A DNA stretch of 64,000 bases from contig NZ_RJVG01000001.1 in the NCBI RefSeq assembly GCF_003752155.1, positions 186,001-250,000 of the forward strand, in the 5' to 3' direction. The DNA is from Mobilisporobacter senegalensis. GTDB taxonomy: Bacteria > Bacillota > Clostridia > Lachnospirales > Lachnospiraceae. Of the stretch, positions 35,646 to 46,048 are shown one piece after another. Under the pieces are notes generated by a model. The model was not told the origin of the DNA, searched no databases, and worked only from the letters and a program-made list of their open reading frames with translations. Positions within the stretch are counted from its first letter, which is position 1. Every line of letters begins with the position of its first letter. The translations under genes were made by a program, and so were the position numbers.

Positions 35646-35674
35646 TTGCTTTCTAGTAAATAATTAGATATAAT
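35646..35674 (+). promoter_or_regulatory. sigma-A promoter of iolR
   Basis: TTGCTT (35646-35651), 17 bases, TATAAT (35669-35674). The 312-base gap 35422-35733 holds this, the divergent iolJ promoter and the repeated motif; nothing else is evident. Confidence 0.7.
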
Positions 35675-35733
35675 TAAGTTAATTAGTTAGTAAAAATCCT
35701 AATTGTGAATAAAGGGAAACGAGGTGTATCTCA

Positions 35734-36498
35734 TTGAGATCAAAACGACTGGATAGTATCAAAGAGTATATTTATCAACAAAAAACAGTAACTCTTGATC
35801 AATTATGTGAAGAATTCAATGTATCAAAAAACACCATTCGTCGTGATATTGATGAACTGGTAAGTACTGAAAAAATCAAAAAAATCTATGGAGGAGTCAC
35901 CGTTGAAGGCTATAAACCAATGATTTCCTTTAACGAGCGTAATATTAATAATTTCCAGACAAAACAGATCATCGCCAGAAAAGCCGCCGAACTGGTAAAT
36001 GATAATGAAATTATATTTATTGATTCCGGAACGACCACAATGCATATGGTTGAATATATTAAAGACAAGAAAAACCTCACAATCATTACCAATAGTGTTG
36101 AAGTTATTTTACGATCTATTCCCTACCCAAACATTAATGTTATCTCCCTATCAGGTAGCTTAAATCGTAAGACCCTCTCTTTTACAGGTTCCAGTTCTGC
36201 TGAAGTTTTAAGTCACTTTAATATAAGCAAGGCATTTTTGGCAGCCACAGGCATATCCACAAATGGGGGCGCATCTAATTCCTCCCCGGCAGAAACAGAA
36301 ATCAAACGCACTGCATTAATGAAAAGCCAGAAAAATTATCTTCTGGTAGATCACACAAAATTCGGAATCATCTCTTTAATGACATTTTCCAATTTTGATA
36401 ATATCAATTCAGTAATTACTGATGAAATTCCAAGGGCTGATCTTAAAGAAGCATTGGAGAATAATAATTGCAGCATCATACTGGCTGACCCTGAATAA
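35734..36498 (+). CDS. iolR: DeoR-family transcriptional regulator, probable IolR
   Basis: A 254-residue repressor. The N-terminal DeoR helix-turn-helix is at 1-57 (RSKRLDSIKEYIYQQKTV, LCEEFNVSKNTIRRDIDEL). The C-terminal DeoRC sugar-phosphate sensing domain is at about 75-235 (IIFIDSGTTTMHMVEY, NISKAFLAATGIS). IolR of Bacilli is a DeoR protein responding to DKG-6-phosphate. It is divergent from iolJ-iolC. The start is TTG 35734, 7 bases behind GAGGTG. Its stop lies 5 bases from the convergent TSUP gene. Regulator of the flanking iol operons is inferred from position. Confidence 0.82.
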   Translation: MRSKRLDSIKEYIYQQKTVTLDQLCEEFNVSKNTIRRDIDELVSTEKIKKIYGGVTVEGYKPMISFNERNINNFQTKQIIARKAAELVNDNEIIFIDSGTTTMHMVEYIKDKKNLTIITNSVEVILRSIPYPNINVISLSGSLNRKTLSFTGSSSAEVLSHFNISKAFLAATGISTNGGASNSSPAETEIKRTALMKSQKNYLLVDHTKFGIISLMTFSNFDNINSVITDEIPRADLKEALENNNCSIILADPE

Positions 36499-36503
36499 TC
36501 CGC

Positions 36504-37250
36504 TTACATAAGCAGGCGAAGAGCTGCCACCGCTGTCATAAACAGAATTAATTTATGGAATATTTTCTCATTGATCCTTTTAATGAATATTGAGCCTAAT
36601 ATTGCACCTACTGCTATCACTGGTATTAAACAAATGCCAACTAAAATAGTGGTAGGTGTAATATTGTTCCAGAAGAATATTTGAAATGGCAGTTTCATTA
36701 TATTAATAATAAAAAATGACCAGGACATGGTACCCATGAATTTATTCTTATCAAGTCCCATAGCCAATAAATAAATGCTGAAAATGGGGCCTGCCGCATT
36801 GCCGATCATAGTTGTAAAACCGGTAAGAATTCCTGCTATAATAAATATCCAGATATTCTTGGGTACTTTCAGTTTTCCTTTTTTAATTTCCATATAGATT
36901 AATATTAACAAGCATAAGATGATGGATATCGCTATAAATATCTTGAATTGCTTATCATTAATAAGTTTTCCGGTAATTGCTCCCAACAATAATCCAACGC
37001 TTACCCATGGGAGCAATTTTTTTATCTTGTCCCATTCTGCATGGCGATTATAATAATACACTGCAAATATATCACCAATAATCAGCATAGGGAGCATGAT
37101 TCCTGTGGAATCCCTGCCCCCTAAAATATTCGCAAGCAGGGCTATAACAAGTGTAGCGACTATATTCACACCTGTTTTAGAAAAGCCAATTAAGATAGCT
37201 GAAATTATAATCCAAATCCATTGTATTATCTCAAAATTCATGATATCCAT
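36504..37250 (-). CDS. TSUP family (TauE/SafE) membrane transporter
   Basis: A 248-residue membrane protein with about 7-8 hydrophobic helices in two similar halves. The family motif GFSKTGVNIVATL (about 21-33) and its repeat GFTTMIGNAAGPIFSIYLL (about 146-164) are plain. TSUP proteins export or import sulfite, sulfoacetate and other organic anions; the substrate here is unknown. It sits between a chemoreceptor gene and iolR without an obvious role in inositol use. ATG 37250 follows GGAAGGAAAG. Confidence 0.85.
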   Translation of the reverse strand: MDIMNFEIIQWIWIIISAILIGFSKTGVNIVATLVIALLANILGGRDSTGIMLPMLIIGDIFAVYYYNRHAEWDKIKKLLPWVSVGLLLGAITGKLINDKQFKIFIAISIILCLLILIYMEIKKGKLKVPKNIWIFIIAGILTGFTTMIGNAAGPIFSIYLLAMGLDKNKFMGTMSWSFFIINIMKLPFQIFFWNNITPTTILVGICLIPVIAVGAILGSIFIKRINEKIFHKLILFMTAVAALRLLM

Positions 37251-37302
37251 ATTAACTTTCCTTCCTGTCTTTACGAATCACTGTATATAAATTGATTTGT
37301 CC

Positions 37303-39291
37303 TTATATTTTAAATCGGCTGATCACAGTATATAGATTCTGTGCTAGGCCTGCCAATCCATCACTTGCATCTGCGATTTCTTCTATAGATGCTGCCTGTT
37401 CTTCCATAGCAGCTGAAGTTTCCTCTGTAGAAGCAGAATTGGCCTGTGCAATTGCAGTCAGATTTTGCATTGTAAATAGAATTTCATTTTTCATCTTATC
37501 CATCTCTTCTCCAGAAACACTTAATCGGTCCGCAGTTTCTGATACTTTACCACTGGCTTCATCAATGAGCATATATTTGTCTTTGCTATGAATTACACTT
37601 TGAGTCTGTTCATTTACAAGAACAGATACCCGCTCCATAGTTTGCACTGCATTCTCAGAGTTTCCGCAAAGTTCTGCCACCATTTCACCAATGATTTTTG
37701 AAGAAGTTGCGGACTGCTCTGCCAACTTTCTTATTTCTTCAGCAACCACCGCAAATCCTTTACCGGCATCCCCTGCTCTTGCTGCTTCAATTGCGGCATT
37801 CAAAGACAATAGATTGGTCTGTTCCGCAATAGAATTGATTACATCACTGGCTTCGCCAATCTTTAATGAACTGTCATTTGTTTTCAAAATGACATCGTAT
37901 ATCTGTTTATTGGCTTTATTATTTTCTTCTGTTTTGCGAAAGAGATTCTCGATTTCTTCAAGCCCTTCCGATACCGCATGGGATACCTGATCTGATGCTT
38001 GATTCAGTTCATTTACATAAGTAAGGTTGCTATGAATGGATTCACCTAACAGGTCCGCTTTTTTTGCGCCCTCTTCTGTATTCAGCGCCTGTTCCATAGC
38101 ACCATTTGCAATCTCAGCAACTGTTTTCGTTACTTCCTCAACTGCAGTTGAAGATTGTTCAGAAGTAGCTGTTAATTCTTCTGAAGCTGCTGCTACTTGT
38201 TCTGAAGATTCTCTCACTTCCTTAATAATCATTCTTAAGTTGTCTATAATGTTTTGCAGGGCTCTGGATAGATCACCAATCTCATCTTTCCGTTTTAATT
38301 GGTTTTTATGTATATCTCTTGTTATGTCTAAATCTGCCATTTCTTTTACATGCTTTACTGCTTTTACAATAGGGTTTGCAATGGAATTACCAATAATATA
38401 AGCTAATATAACACTAATGAGCAGGATAATTGCAACAATGGATATACTTGTATTGCGAAGTACCGGAATACTTGCCAGAACCTCATCTTCACTTGCCGTA
38501 AAGATAATGATCCATTCCGTGCCTGGTATTGGCGTAAATCCAAAAAATTCTCTCACTTTCCCGGAAGAAAATTCTAGAATTCCACTTTTTTGTTCTAAAA
38601 TTTTCTTATATAGATTCGCTTCCGAAGTTAGCCCTGGATCTTTTTCTACCCCTTTAATGGGATTGTATTGGCTAAGTACCAATTCTCTATCACGGCTTGC
38701 AATGACAGTTCCGCTGGAATTAATAATAAATGTAGTGCCTTTTTTGCCATAACCCATATCATCGGTGATTTCGCTTAAAGAATTTCCATCTCTGCGGCCC
38801 ACCAACGCACCTAATACTTTTCCATCTTTTAAGATCGGTGCTGCATACATTAAATCTACTTTACGGGATTGTTCATTAAAAGCAAAATTAAAAGCATCCT
38901 CTTTGCCTTCCAATGCCTTTCTGGCAGGATCGTTTTCAGATAATTGAAGCATTAACCCATTGGAATAGAATACTTTTCCATTCATATTCATTACTCCAAT
39001 ATCCGTAAAACCAGAAGCCTCCAATTGATTCTGTAAGATCGGCTTTTGAATTTCCATATCCATACTCTGAATCTCTTCCAGTTGCACCAGTGTTTCCAAT
39101 GTTCTCTTTTGTGTATTCATCCTGCTTTCCGTTACTGTGGCTCCTTGATTTGCCATGGTAGTAAGGGCAGATTTTGCCTCTTTGGTAAGAGAATTACTGG
39201 CTATTACCGTGGCGGCAACCCCAATTGTGACCGTTGATAGTACAATTAAGATTGAAAAATTGAATATTAATTTTAATTTAATACTTTTCAT
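37303..39291 (-). CDS. methyl-accepting chemotaxis protein with extracellular Cache domain
   Basis: A membrane chemoreceptor of 662 residues. Order: TM1 (about 8-30), extracellular dCache-like sensor (about 35-280, with [16 protein letters not shown] and [20 protein letters not shown]), TM2 (about 285-305), HAMP, and a cytoplasmic signalling hairpin with the conserved tip [21 protein letters not shown] start at ATG 39291 (GAGGTGA upstream); the longer frame to 39378 would lie inside the terminator of the iol operon. Location between iol genes makes inositol or a related polyol a possible ligand, but this is inference. Confidence 0.9.
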   Translation of the reverse strand: MKSIKLKLIFNFSILIVLSTVTIGVAATVIASNSLTKEAKSALTTMANQGATVTESRMNTQKRTLETLVQLEEIQSMDMEIQKPILQNQLEASGFTDIGVMNMNGKVFYSNGLMLQLSENDPARKALEGKEDAFNFAFNEQSRKVDLMYAAPILKDGKVLGALVGRRDGNSLSEITDDMGYGKKGTTFIINSSGTVIASRDRELVLSQYNPIKGVEKDPGLTSEANLYKKILEQKSGILEFSSGKVREFFGFTPIPGTEWIIIFTASEDEVLASIPVLRNTSISIVAIILLISVILAYIIGNSIANPIVKAVKHVKEMADLDITRDIHKNQLKRKDEIGDLSRALQNIIDNLRMIIKEVRESSEQVAAASEELTATSEQSSTAVEEVTKTVAEIANGAMEQALNTEEGAKKADLLGESIHSNLTYVNELNQASDQVSHAVSEGLEEIENLFRKTEENNKANKQIYDVILKTNDSSLKIGEASDVINSIAEQTNLLSLNAAIEAARAGDAGKGFAVVAEEIRKLAEQSATSSKIIGEMVAELCGNSENAVQTMERVSVLVNEQTQSVIHSKDKYMLIDEASGKVSETADRLSVSGEEMDKMKNEILFTMQNLTAIAQANSASTEETSAAMEEQAASIEEIADASDGLAGLAQNLYTVISRFKI

Positions 39292-39357
39292 TTGTTCACT
39301 CACCTCATAATTGTAAATAAGGGTATGATTGCAAAAATAGGTATCTACCGCATATGT

Positions 39358-39421
39358 AAAAGAAACTATATATTTCACAGATAATTTGTGTACAAATTCC
39401 TAGAAATATATAGTTTCTTTT
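39358..39421 (-). terminator. terminator of the iolD-iolE operon
   Basis: A 19-base perfect stem (39358-39376 with 39403-39421) with A/T runs on both sides, 55 bases after the iolE stop. Confidence 0.88.
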
Positions 39422-39475
39422 AGTTATCAAAGTACTTGTTTTGCGATATACCCTTAATTACATTTCTTTCCTAAA

Positions 39476-40369
39476 TTATAGTCCTGTTTTTTCAGCAATA
39501 TATTTTCTCGCTCTAATTGCATATTCTAAAGGATTTGCAATGGCAGGGTCCTGTTCTGCTTCAACTAACATATATCCTTCATATCCTGATTCTTCAAGCA
39601 CTTTAAATATAGGTTCAAAATCAATACATCCATCACCAGGTATTGTAAATGTACCAAGTCGTACCCCTTGTAAAAAGCTTAAATGTTCTTCTTTCACCTT
39701 TTTCACAACGTCTGGTCTAATATCTTTTAGATGTACATGTTTAATACGTTTTACATACTTTTTCACGATATTCAATGGATCTACTCCACTGTATGCAAAA
39801 TGACCTGTATCAAATAGTAAACTTACATACTCTGGATCCGTACTTTCCATAAAACGATCTACTTCTTCTTCTGTTTGTACCACAGTTCCCATATGGTGAT
39901 GATAAGTTAAGGATATTCCCTTGTCTTTTGCAATTTTACCTAATTTATTCAATCCGGTACAAAGTTTCTCCCATTCTTCATCGTTCATAATATATTTATC
40001 ATCAAAAACTGATTTATCCAGTCCCTGGATACTATGACCCTGTTCTGCAACACCAATTACTTTTGCTCCCATAGCTTTTAAGAAATCCACTTGTTTAATG
40101 AACTCTTTCTCTGTTTCTTCAAACGGCTTTGTGATTAAAAAAGATGAAAACCAGCAGTTACAGATCTGCATTCCTCTAAGATCCAATGCTTTTTTTAATG
40201 TATCAACATCTTTTGGATATTTATTTCCTATTTCAGAACCTGTAAAACCAGCTAAAGCCATCTCACTTACACATTGTTCAAATGTGTTTTCTTTTCCTAA
40301 ATCAGGCATGTCATCATTCGTCCATGCTATTGGTGCAATTCCTAATTTTACTTTATTTTTATCCAACAT
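39476..40369 (-). CDS. iolE: IolE, myo-inosose-2 dehydratase
   Basis: Dehydrates 2-keto-myo-inositol to 3D-trihydroxycyclohexane-1,2-dione. The 297-residue TIM-barrel protein of the xylose-isomerase-like superfamily starts [20 protein letters not shown], the IolE signature, and has the metal/active-site segments [33 protein letters not shown] and VEAEQDPA. Length is normal. Last gene of the long leftward iol operon; iolG2 ends 15 bases upstream. Confidence 0.94.
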   Translation of the reverse strand: MLDKNKVKLGIAPIAWTNDDMPDLGKENTFEQCVSEMALAGFTGSEIGNKYPKDVDTLKKALDLRGMQICNCWFSSFLITKPFEETEKEFIKQVDFLKAMGAKVIGVAEQGHSIQGLDKSVFDDKYIMNDEEWEKLCTGLNKLGKIAKDKGISLTYHHHMGTVVQTEEEVDRFMESTDPEYVSLLFDTGHFAYSGVDPLNIVKKYVKRIKHVHLKDIRPDVVKKVKEEHLSFLQGVRLGTFTIPGDGCIDFEPIFKVLEESGYEGYMLVEAEQDPAIANPLEYAIRARKYIAEKTGL

Positions 40370-40384
40370 AGAATTACCCCTTTC

Positions 40385-41398
40385 TTAGAATTGAATCTCA
40401 GAAATCTTCACTGGACGATTTTCATCTAATGATTTTTTCGCAGCAACAGCAATTAAGATAGGTTGTAATCCTGCATTAATATCTACAGGAACTTCTGAAT
40501 TATTTACAACTGCATCTACAAATTCTGAAACTTCTCTTGAGAAAGATTCCATATAGCGTTCCAAGAAGAAGTATAATGGTTTTTCACCGGTGATTCCGTC
40601 TACTGTACTTAGAACTGCAGTAGAGCCTGTATCATTTGCAACAGCAACTTGCCCTTTAGAACCAAACACCTCTGCTCTTTGATCATATCCATAAACAGCC
40701 TGACGTGAATTGTCGATTACTGCGATTGCTCCATTTTCCATTTTCATAGTGATAATTGCTGTATCAATATCACCAACTTTTGCAATATCAGGATTTACTA
40801 AAGCTGCACCTGCAGCATAAACTTCATTCACTTTACTGCCTGATAAGAAGCAAACCATATCAAAATCATGAATTGTCATATCTAAGAACATTCCACCTGA
40901 AGTTTTTACATATTCAACCGGAGGTGCCTCAGGATCACGGGCTGTTACCTTTATAAGATGAACATCTCCTACTTTTCCTGCCTCTACAGCAGATTTTACA
41001 GCTCTAAAGTTATGATCAAATCTACGGTTAAAACCAACTTGGAATTTTACATTTGATTTTTTTAATTCTTCCATAACTTCTTTAATTTTGTTAAGGTCTT
41101 GAGAAATTGGCTTTTCACAGAAAACATGTTTTCCTGCACGAATTGCTTCTATTGAAATATCAGCATGAGTATCTGTAGAAGAGCATACCATAACCGCATC
41201 AATTTCCGGATCATCTAAAATCTGATGATAATCTGAATAGCAATGAAGGATACCTAGCTCCTTTGCCCATTTTTCTGTGTCTGCATTCATGTAAGGGTCT
41301 GCAATTGCTTTTACAACTGCATTTTTCACTCCATATGTAACACCTTCGCCATGTACTTTACCGATTCTTCCGGCACCAATAATACCAATTTTAATCAT
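40385..41398 (-). CDS. inositol 2-dehydrogenase-like Gfo/Idh/MocA protein (second iolG)
   Basis: A 337-residue NAD-dependent oxidoreductase. Rossmann GAGRIGKVHG (residues 8-17), CEKPIS (Lys and Pro of the EKP motif) and the His-containing MTIHDFDMVCFLSG near residue 175 are family landmarks. It differs clearly from the other iolG-like product (44915-45919), so the pair may handle myo- and scyllo- or chiro-inositol. I start at ATG 41398 because AAAGGATGG lies 9 bases ahead; ATG 41410 overlaps that site. Which isomer it prefers cannot be read from the sequence. Confidence 0.85.
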   Translation of the reverse strand: MIKIGIIGAGRIGKVHGEGVTYGVKNAVVKAIADPYMNADTEKWAKELGILHCYSDYHQILDDPEIDAVMVCSSTDTHADISIEAIRAGKHVFCEKPISQDLNKIKEVMEELKKSNVKFQVGFNRRFDHNFRAVKSAVEAGKVGDVHLIKVTARDPEAPPVEYVKTSGGMFLDMTIHDFDMVCFLSGSKVNEVYAAGAALVNPDIAKVGDIDTAIITMKMENGAIAVIDNSRQAVYGYDQRAEVFGSKGQVAVANDTGSTAVLSTVDGITGEKPLYFFLERYMESFSREVSEFVDAVVNNSEVPVDINAGLQPILIAVAAKKSLDENRPVKISEIQF

Positions 41399-41423
41399 AA
41401 TAAAATCCATCCTTTCACATTTT

Positions 41424-42350
41424 TCATATTATGCCTAACCCCTGTTTTAAGGTATTTATGGACATTTTCACTCCGGTCAGAGCATCCATCGTCAGATCCT
41501 CCATCTCAAGGGATACTACATCATCATAACCACTCATTCTCGCTACTGAAAAAAACTCTTTCCACCACTTAACATCATGTCCGCAGCCTATTGCTACATA
41601 ATTCCATGAACGATTTTTATATTCTTCTATTACTTTTGTATCCAGAACTCCGTTGGGTCCTACTTTTCCTCGTTCTAACCTGGAGTCTTTTCCATGAATA
41701 TGGTATAAGGCACTTCCTAATTCTCTTGCTGCTTCAATCGGCTCTCCTCCCATCCAGAACAAATGACTTGGATCCAGATTCATTCCAATCATTGTACCAA
41801 CTTCATTTCTGAGTTTGAAAAGAGTTTCCGGATTATAAACAAGCTGCCATGCATGGTTTTCCAAAGCGATTTTCTCAATCCCAAAATGTTTCGCCTGATC
41901 AACTAACTTTTTCCATGCAGGAATTGCTACCTCTTCCCATTGATACTTTAAAATATCCTGAGTCATAGGAGGCCAGCTGGTTGTGATCCATACCGGTGTC
42001 TTATCTTCCCTGCAGCCGGAAGGCAGTCCGCTCATCATAACTATTTTTTTAATTCCAAGCTGTTCTGCAAGTTGAAATGTTTTTAATGTCACATCCATAT
42101 CCTTTTGAAAAGCCAAAGGATTTCCTGAACAATTCAACGCAATGATTTCCATATCTCTTTTATCAAAACTATCTTGCAGGTATTTTCTTGCTTCCAGACT
42201 TGATACCAGCTCATCCAGATTAATATGGGGAGCCTGCGACCAATTTCCTGTTGTAAACTCAATTGCATTTACTCCCAAAGAGTGAACCGTATCAAGCATA
42301 TCTTCTAATTTCATATAACCTAAACTATCCGGAATATAGCTTAATCGCAT
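41424..42350 (-). CDS. sugar phosphate isomerase/epimerase family TIM barrel (IolE/IolI-like)
   Basis: A 308-residue AP-endonuclease-2 fold protein of the xylose-isomerase-like superfamily. Putative metal ligands are visible in EFTTGNW, KIALENHAWQLV, GMNLDPSHLFWMGG, HIHGKDSRLE and VSLEMED. Members found in iol operons include the inosose isomerase IolI, but this protein is longer than B. subtilis IolI (278) and not clearly its orthologue. Its position between transporter and dehydrogenase genes suggests an isomerisation feeding other inositol isomers into the pathway. The exact reaction is unknown. Confidence 0.75.
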   Translation of the reverse strand: MRLSYIPDSLGYMKLEDMLDTVHSLGVNAIEFTTGNWSQAPHINLDELVSSLEARKYLQDSFDKRDMEIIALNCSGNPLAFQKDMDVTLKTFQLAEQLGIKKIVMMSGLPSGCREDKTPVWITTSWPPMTQDILKYQWEEVAIPAWKKLVDQAKHFGIEKIALENHAWQLVYNPETLFKLRNEVGTMIGMNLDPSHLFWMGGEPIEAARELGSALYHIHGKDSRLERGKVGPNGVLDTKVIEEYKNRSWNYVAIGCGHDVKWWKEFFSVARMSGYDDVVSLEMEDLTMDALTGVKMSINTLKQGLGII

Positions 42351-42373
42351 TCTCTACCAAACCTTTCCAAAGC

Positions 42374-43375
42374 TTATTTGCCAGCTAATCTTCTTGCTTT
42401 TGCTTCCATTCTGTTACGTGTTACATCGATAAATACCGCTGCAATGATTACGATACCGATAACCATATATTGTACGTCACTTGCTGCATTTAATAGTGTT
42501 AAACCATTTCTGATGATAGAGATGATCAATGCTCCGATTAAAGTTCCCCATATCGTTCCTTTTCCACCCATAAAGGAGGCTCCACCGATAATACATGCTG
42601 CAATCGCATCTGTGTCATAAGGAGAAATAGCGGAAGATGGGTTTGCCACACCAGAACGGCCTACAATCACGATACCTGCTATAGCACATACAAATCCAGA
42701 AAGAGAATATACAAAAATTAATATATTATCTGAATTAATACCAGAAAGTCTTGTTGCTTCCGGATTACCACCTACACAGTATATGGTTCTTCCAAGAGCT
42801 GTATAATTTAATAATAGATGGAATCCTACAAATAATAGCAGCATTGCAATAAACGCAATCGGAATTCCTGAAAAATTATTACCTTTAAAAATATTTGCGG
42901 ATCCTAACCATGTTACGGCATTAGGAAAACCACTGATTGTTTTTGTGGAAACTACAAATAATGCCAGACCACAAAGTACATTCTTCATACCTAAGGTTGA
43001 AACGAATGGATGAGGTAAATGAAGTTTTGTAAGCAGAAGTCCATTTGCACATCCGATTGCAGTTCCTGTTATTAAACATGCGCCTAATAACACGATAGGG
43101 TTTGTAATGCCAAACTTATCTATTAGCATACCCATAACACAGGCACATACTACTGCATTGGCACCAACGGATAGATCAATACCTGCAGTGATCAAAACTA
43201 CAAGCATACCTGATGCGATTAAACCATTCACTGCAGTTTGTCTTAATATATTCATAACATTATTTATTGTTAAGAAATTAGAACTGGCAATTGATAAAAT
43301 GATTGATAACACTACCAACGCAAGTAAAGGACCCAGTTTCCCAAGAAGTTTCTTGATATTTATTGTCTTTTCCAT
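42374..43375 (-). CDS. ribose/inositol-type ABC transporter permease
   Basis: A 333-residue RbsC-type permease with about 8-10 transmembrane helices. Family motifs: NNVMNILRQTAVNGLIASGM near residue 40, GIDLSVGANA (about 65-74), YCVGGNPEATRLSGI, and GGASFMGGKGTIWGTLIGA near the C-terminus. It forms the membrane channel with the ATPase encoded upstream, whose stop overlaps its start by one base (TAATG). Context indicates myo-inositol or a related polyol as substrate. Confidence 0.9.
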   Translation of the reverse strand: MEKTINIKKLLGKLGPLLALVVLSIILSIASSNFLTINNVMNILRQTAVNGLIASGMLVVLITAGIDLSVGANAVVCACVMGMLIDKFGITNPIVLLGACLITGTAIGCANGLLLTKLHLPHPFVSTLGMKNVLCGLALFVVSTKTISGFPNAVTWLGSANIFKGNNFSGIPIAFIAMLLLFVGFHLLLNYTALGRTIYCVGGNPEATRLSGINSDNILIFVYSLSGFVCAIAGIVIVGRSGVANPSSAISPYDTDAIAACIIGGASFMGGKGTIWGTLIGALIISIIRNGLTLLNAASDVQYMVIGIVIIAAVFIDVTRNRMEAKARRLAGK

Positions 43376-44877
43376 TATATTTTACCTCCCCATGCTGCCT
43401 TCATTATGTTTTCCTGAGAGAATTTTTCAGTGTCTCTGTCAACTTCACCCATAATCTTACCTTCTCTCATTATAATAACTCTATCACTCATACCTAATAT
43501 TTCTGGTAGTTCAGAAGAAACCATAATGACACACTTACCTTGAGCTACTAATTTATTCATAATATTATATACTTCTACTTTAGCACCAACATCAATTCCC
43601 CTTGTAGGTTCATCAAAAATAAATATATCAGCATCTGTGTTAATCCATTTTCCAATAACCACTTTCTGTTGGTTACCACCGGACAACTGACCAACCACTG
43701 TTTTTAACCCAGGAGTTTTGATTTTAAAATCATCCACGTTCTTACTGCCGATTTCTTTTATCTTATTTTTATTCAGCCATGGACCTTTTTTAAATATTTT
43801 CAGATTTGCAAGTATTAAATTAGTATCAATTCCAAGGGATAATACAAGGCCTTGTCCTTTCCTGTCTTCTGTTAATAGTGCAATTCTATTTTTTACTGCA
43901 TCTTTGGGTGATTTAATTACAACATTTCTTCCATCAATATATATATTGCCTCCGTCAATTGGAAAAGCTCCAAAGATTGCCTGACATGTTTCTGTACGAC
44001 CTGCTCCTACCAATCCAGATATTCCTAATATTTCACCATGGTAAGCTGTAAAACTAATATCGCGAAGAACTCCTGTGGAATTCAAATTTTCTACTTTGAG
44101 TGCCTCCTGGCCCCTTTTCACTTTTATCTTCGGATATTGATTATCCAGGGTACGTCCAACCATAGCTGTAATTAATTTATCGTTATCCATATTAGTTATA
44201 TCATCTGTTATAATATGTTCTCCATCACGCATTACAGTTACTCTGTCACATAGTTCAAATAATTCTTCCAGTTTATGTGATACAAAAAGAATTGCAACTC
44301 CCTTTTCTTTCAACATACGAACGGTAGCCATGAGCTGTTCAACCTCTTTTTCACCAAGACTTGAGGTTGGTTCATCCATAATTATCAGTTTTGCATCAAT
44401 AAGGACTGCTTTTGCAATTTCGACCATTTGCATAATTCCCATACCAAAATTTCCGCATGGTTTTTTCTCGTCAACGTCTTGACCTAAGGAAAGCATAACC
44501 TCATGTGCCTTTTTATGCATTGTATTGTAATCTAAAAACCTACTATTTTTTTTACGAATCATTTTGTTAATAAAAATATTATCTGTTATTGAAAGTAATT
44601 TAATTATATTTAATTCTTGATATACACAAGCAATTCCTGCGGCTTTTGCATCATTTGGCGATTTAAAGATCTGTTTTGCCCCATCTACAAATATTTCTCC
44701 TTCATCCGCTTGGTGAACTCCCGTAAGTACTTTAATCAGTGTAGACTTTCCTGCTCCATTTTCACCAATTAGTCCGTGAATTTCACCCGGTTTAATCTGC
44801 AAGGACATATTTTGTAATGCAACTACGCCTGGAAAACGCTTTGTAACATTTTTCAATTCTACTACATAATCAGCCAT
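43375..44877 (-). CDS. ribose/inositol-type ABC transporter ATPase (two ABC domains)
   Basis: A 500-residue RbsA/MglA-type protein with tandem ABC modules. First domain: Walker A GENGAGKST (about 38-46), Walker B LIIMDEPTSSL. Second domain: degenerate Walker A GLVGAGRTE, signature LSGGNQQK, Walker B IFIFDEPTRGID. I start at ATG 44877 (AAGGTGA, spacing 8); the frame to 44907 has no ribosome binding site. It energises the permease at 42374-43375 with the binding protein at 46049-47071. Confidence 0.92.
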   Translation of the reverse strand: MADYVVELKNVTKRFPGVVALQNMSLQIKPGEIHGLIGENGAGKSTLIKVLTGVHQADEGEIFVDGAKQIFKSPNDAKAAGIACVYQELNIIKLLSITDNIFINKMIRKKNSRFLDYNTMHKKAHEVMLSLGQDVDEKKPCGNFGMGIMQMVEIAKAVLIDAKLIIMDEPTSSLGEKEVEQLMATVRMLKEKGVAILFVSHKLEELFELCDRVTVMRDGEHIITDDITNMDNDKLITAMVGRTLDNQYPKIKVKRGQEALKVENLNSTGVLRDISFTAYHGEILGISGLVGAGRTETCQAIFGAFPIDGGNIYIDGRNVVIKSPKDAVKNRIALLTEDRKGQGLVLSLGIDTNLILANLKIFKKGPWLNKNKIKEIGSKNVDDFKIKTPGLKTVVGQLSGGNQQKVVIGKWINTDADIFIFDEPTRGIDVGAKVEVYNIMNKLVAQGKCVIMVSSELPEILGMSDRVIIMREGKIMGEVDRDTEKFSQENIMKAAWGGKI

Positions 44878-44914
44878 TGTCTTATCACCTTTTCTTCTCA
44901 TTCTCAATTAATCG

Positions 44915-45919
44915 TTAGCAGTAGAATTCTGGTCGTGGTTGTATTATGATTGGTTCGATGGTCTCCCGCTTTCTTGCTTTAATTAAAGTATCAGCCGTTA
45001 TACAGGCAACATATCCATCCCACGCACTTGGACCCACGGGACCAGATCCCTTTATACTATCAATCCACTGTTGGATTTCAATATCATATGCTCTGGTAAA
45101 TCTGAATGACCAATCTGCATATATTTCATATGAGTTCCTGCCAGATAATTTTGTTAATATGGTATTGGGATCAGGAAGACGGATTACCCCTTTTTCTCCT
45201 ACAATTTCACATTGGATATCATATCCATAGTGTGAATTCATATTAACCTCAACATCTATTCGAACACCACTTTTTGTCTTTAATAGCATAATCTGCGGAT
45301 CTTTTAATTCACTCTCTGCATTTTTGTTTTGTTTGACTGTCAACACCTGGCCAGATTCATATTCCTCATCTAATAACCAACGTAAAACATCTATTTCATG
45401 AATACCGGAATTTTTGATTGTCATATCAGTTGTGTGCTGCGGACCAGGTATCCGGTTTCTATGGCAGCAATGTACCATTAGTGGTTCCCCTATTATTCCG
45501 CTTTTTAGCATTTCTTTTAGCTCTCTATATCCAGTATCATAACGACGCATAAATCCAACCTGAACTAATTTCTTTTTCCCTTGAATTTCTGCATTTACTA
45601 TCTCTAAACATTCTTCTGCTGAAGTTGCTAGAGGTTTTTCACATAGCACATATTTTTTTGCTTTAATGCATTCCAGAACATATCCGGCATGAGTGGGATC
45701 CCACGATGCAATTAATACTGCATCAACATCCGGTGACCAGATTACTTCATTTCCCGTTTTATAAAAGACAGCATTATATTTTTTTGCGATACGTCTTGCA
45801 TTTTCTTCATTTATATCTGATAATGCTACGACTGTGGCTCCTGTAATTACTTCTGTGAGACGTCTAATATGATCTTCACCAATTGCACCGGTTCCTACGA
45901 CTCCGATTCTTAATTCCAT
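44915..45919 (-). CDS. iolG: IolG, inositol 2-dehydrogenase / D-chiro-inositol 3-dehydrogenase
   Basis: First catabolic step: myo-inositol to 2-keto-myo-inositol with NAD. The 334-residue product follows B. subtilis IolG along its whole length as I remember it: LRIGVVGTGAIGEDHIRRL, CEKPLATSAEECL, VQVGFMRRYDTGY, HCCHRNRIPG, HEIDVLRWL, GYDIQCEIVGEKGVIRLP, and the PEFYC end. It lies between the transporter ATPase and binding protein genes. A strong intercistronic hairpin lies upstream. Confidence 0.93.
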   Translation of the reverse strand: MELRIGVVGTGAIGEDHIRRLTEVITGATVVALSDINEENARRIAKKYNAVFYKTGNEVIWSPDVDAVLIASWDPTHAGYVLECIKAKKYVLCEKPLATSAEECLEIVNAEIQGKKKLVQVGFMRRYDTGYRELKEMLKSGIIGEPLMVHCCHRNRIPGPQHTTDMTIKNSGIHEIDVLRWLLDEEYESGQVLTVKQNKNAESELKDPQIMLLKTKSGVRIDVEVNMNSHYGYDIQCEIVGEKGVIRLPDPNTILTKLSGRNSYEIYADWSFRFTRAYDIEIQQWIDSIKGSGPVGPSAWDGYVACITADTLIKARKRETIEPIIIQPRPEFYC

Positions 45920-45975
45920 TTCATTTCCTCCCTGGGTTCAGCAAATTCTGCTGCATATCAGAAGTATTTTACTTT

Positions 45976-46015
45976 AAAACATTTACTCCCACTTTATTGC
46001 AGGAGTAAATGTTTT
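45976..46015 (-). terminator. intercistronic hairpin after the binding-protein gene (partial terminator)
   Basis: A 14-base perfect stem (45976-45989 with 46002-46015) with a 12-base loop and a short T-run, between the substrate-binding protein stop and iolG. Such hairpins commonly raise binding-protein mRNA over downstream genes. Confidence 0.65.
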
Positions 46016-46048
46016 AACTAATAAAATAACAGAATTATTATTTAAATC

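Noticed and set aside
39292-39378. N-terminal extension of the chemoreceptor
   Set aside because: It would be encoded within the iol terminator hairpin; ATG 39291 has a good GAGGTGA and gives a normal TM1 start.
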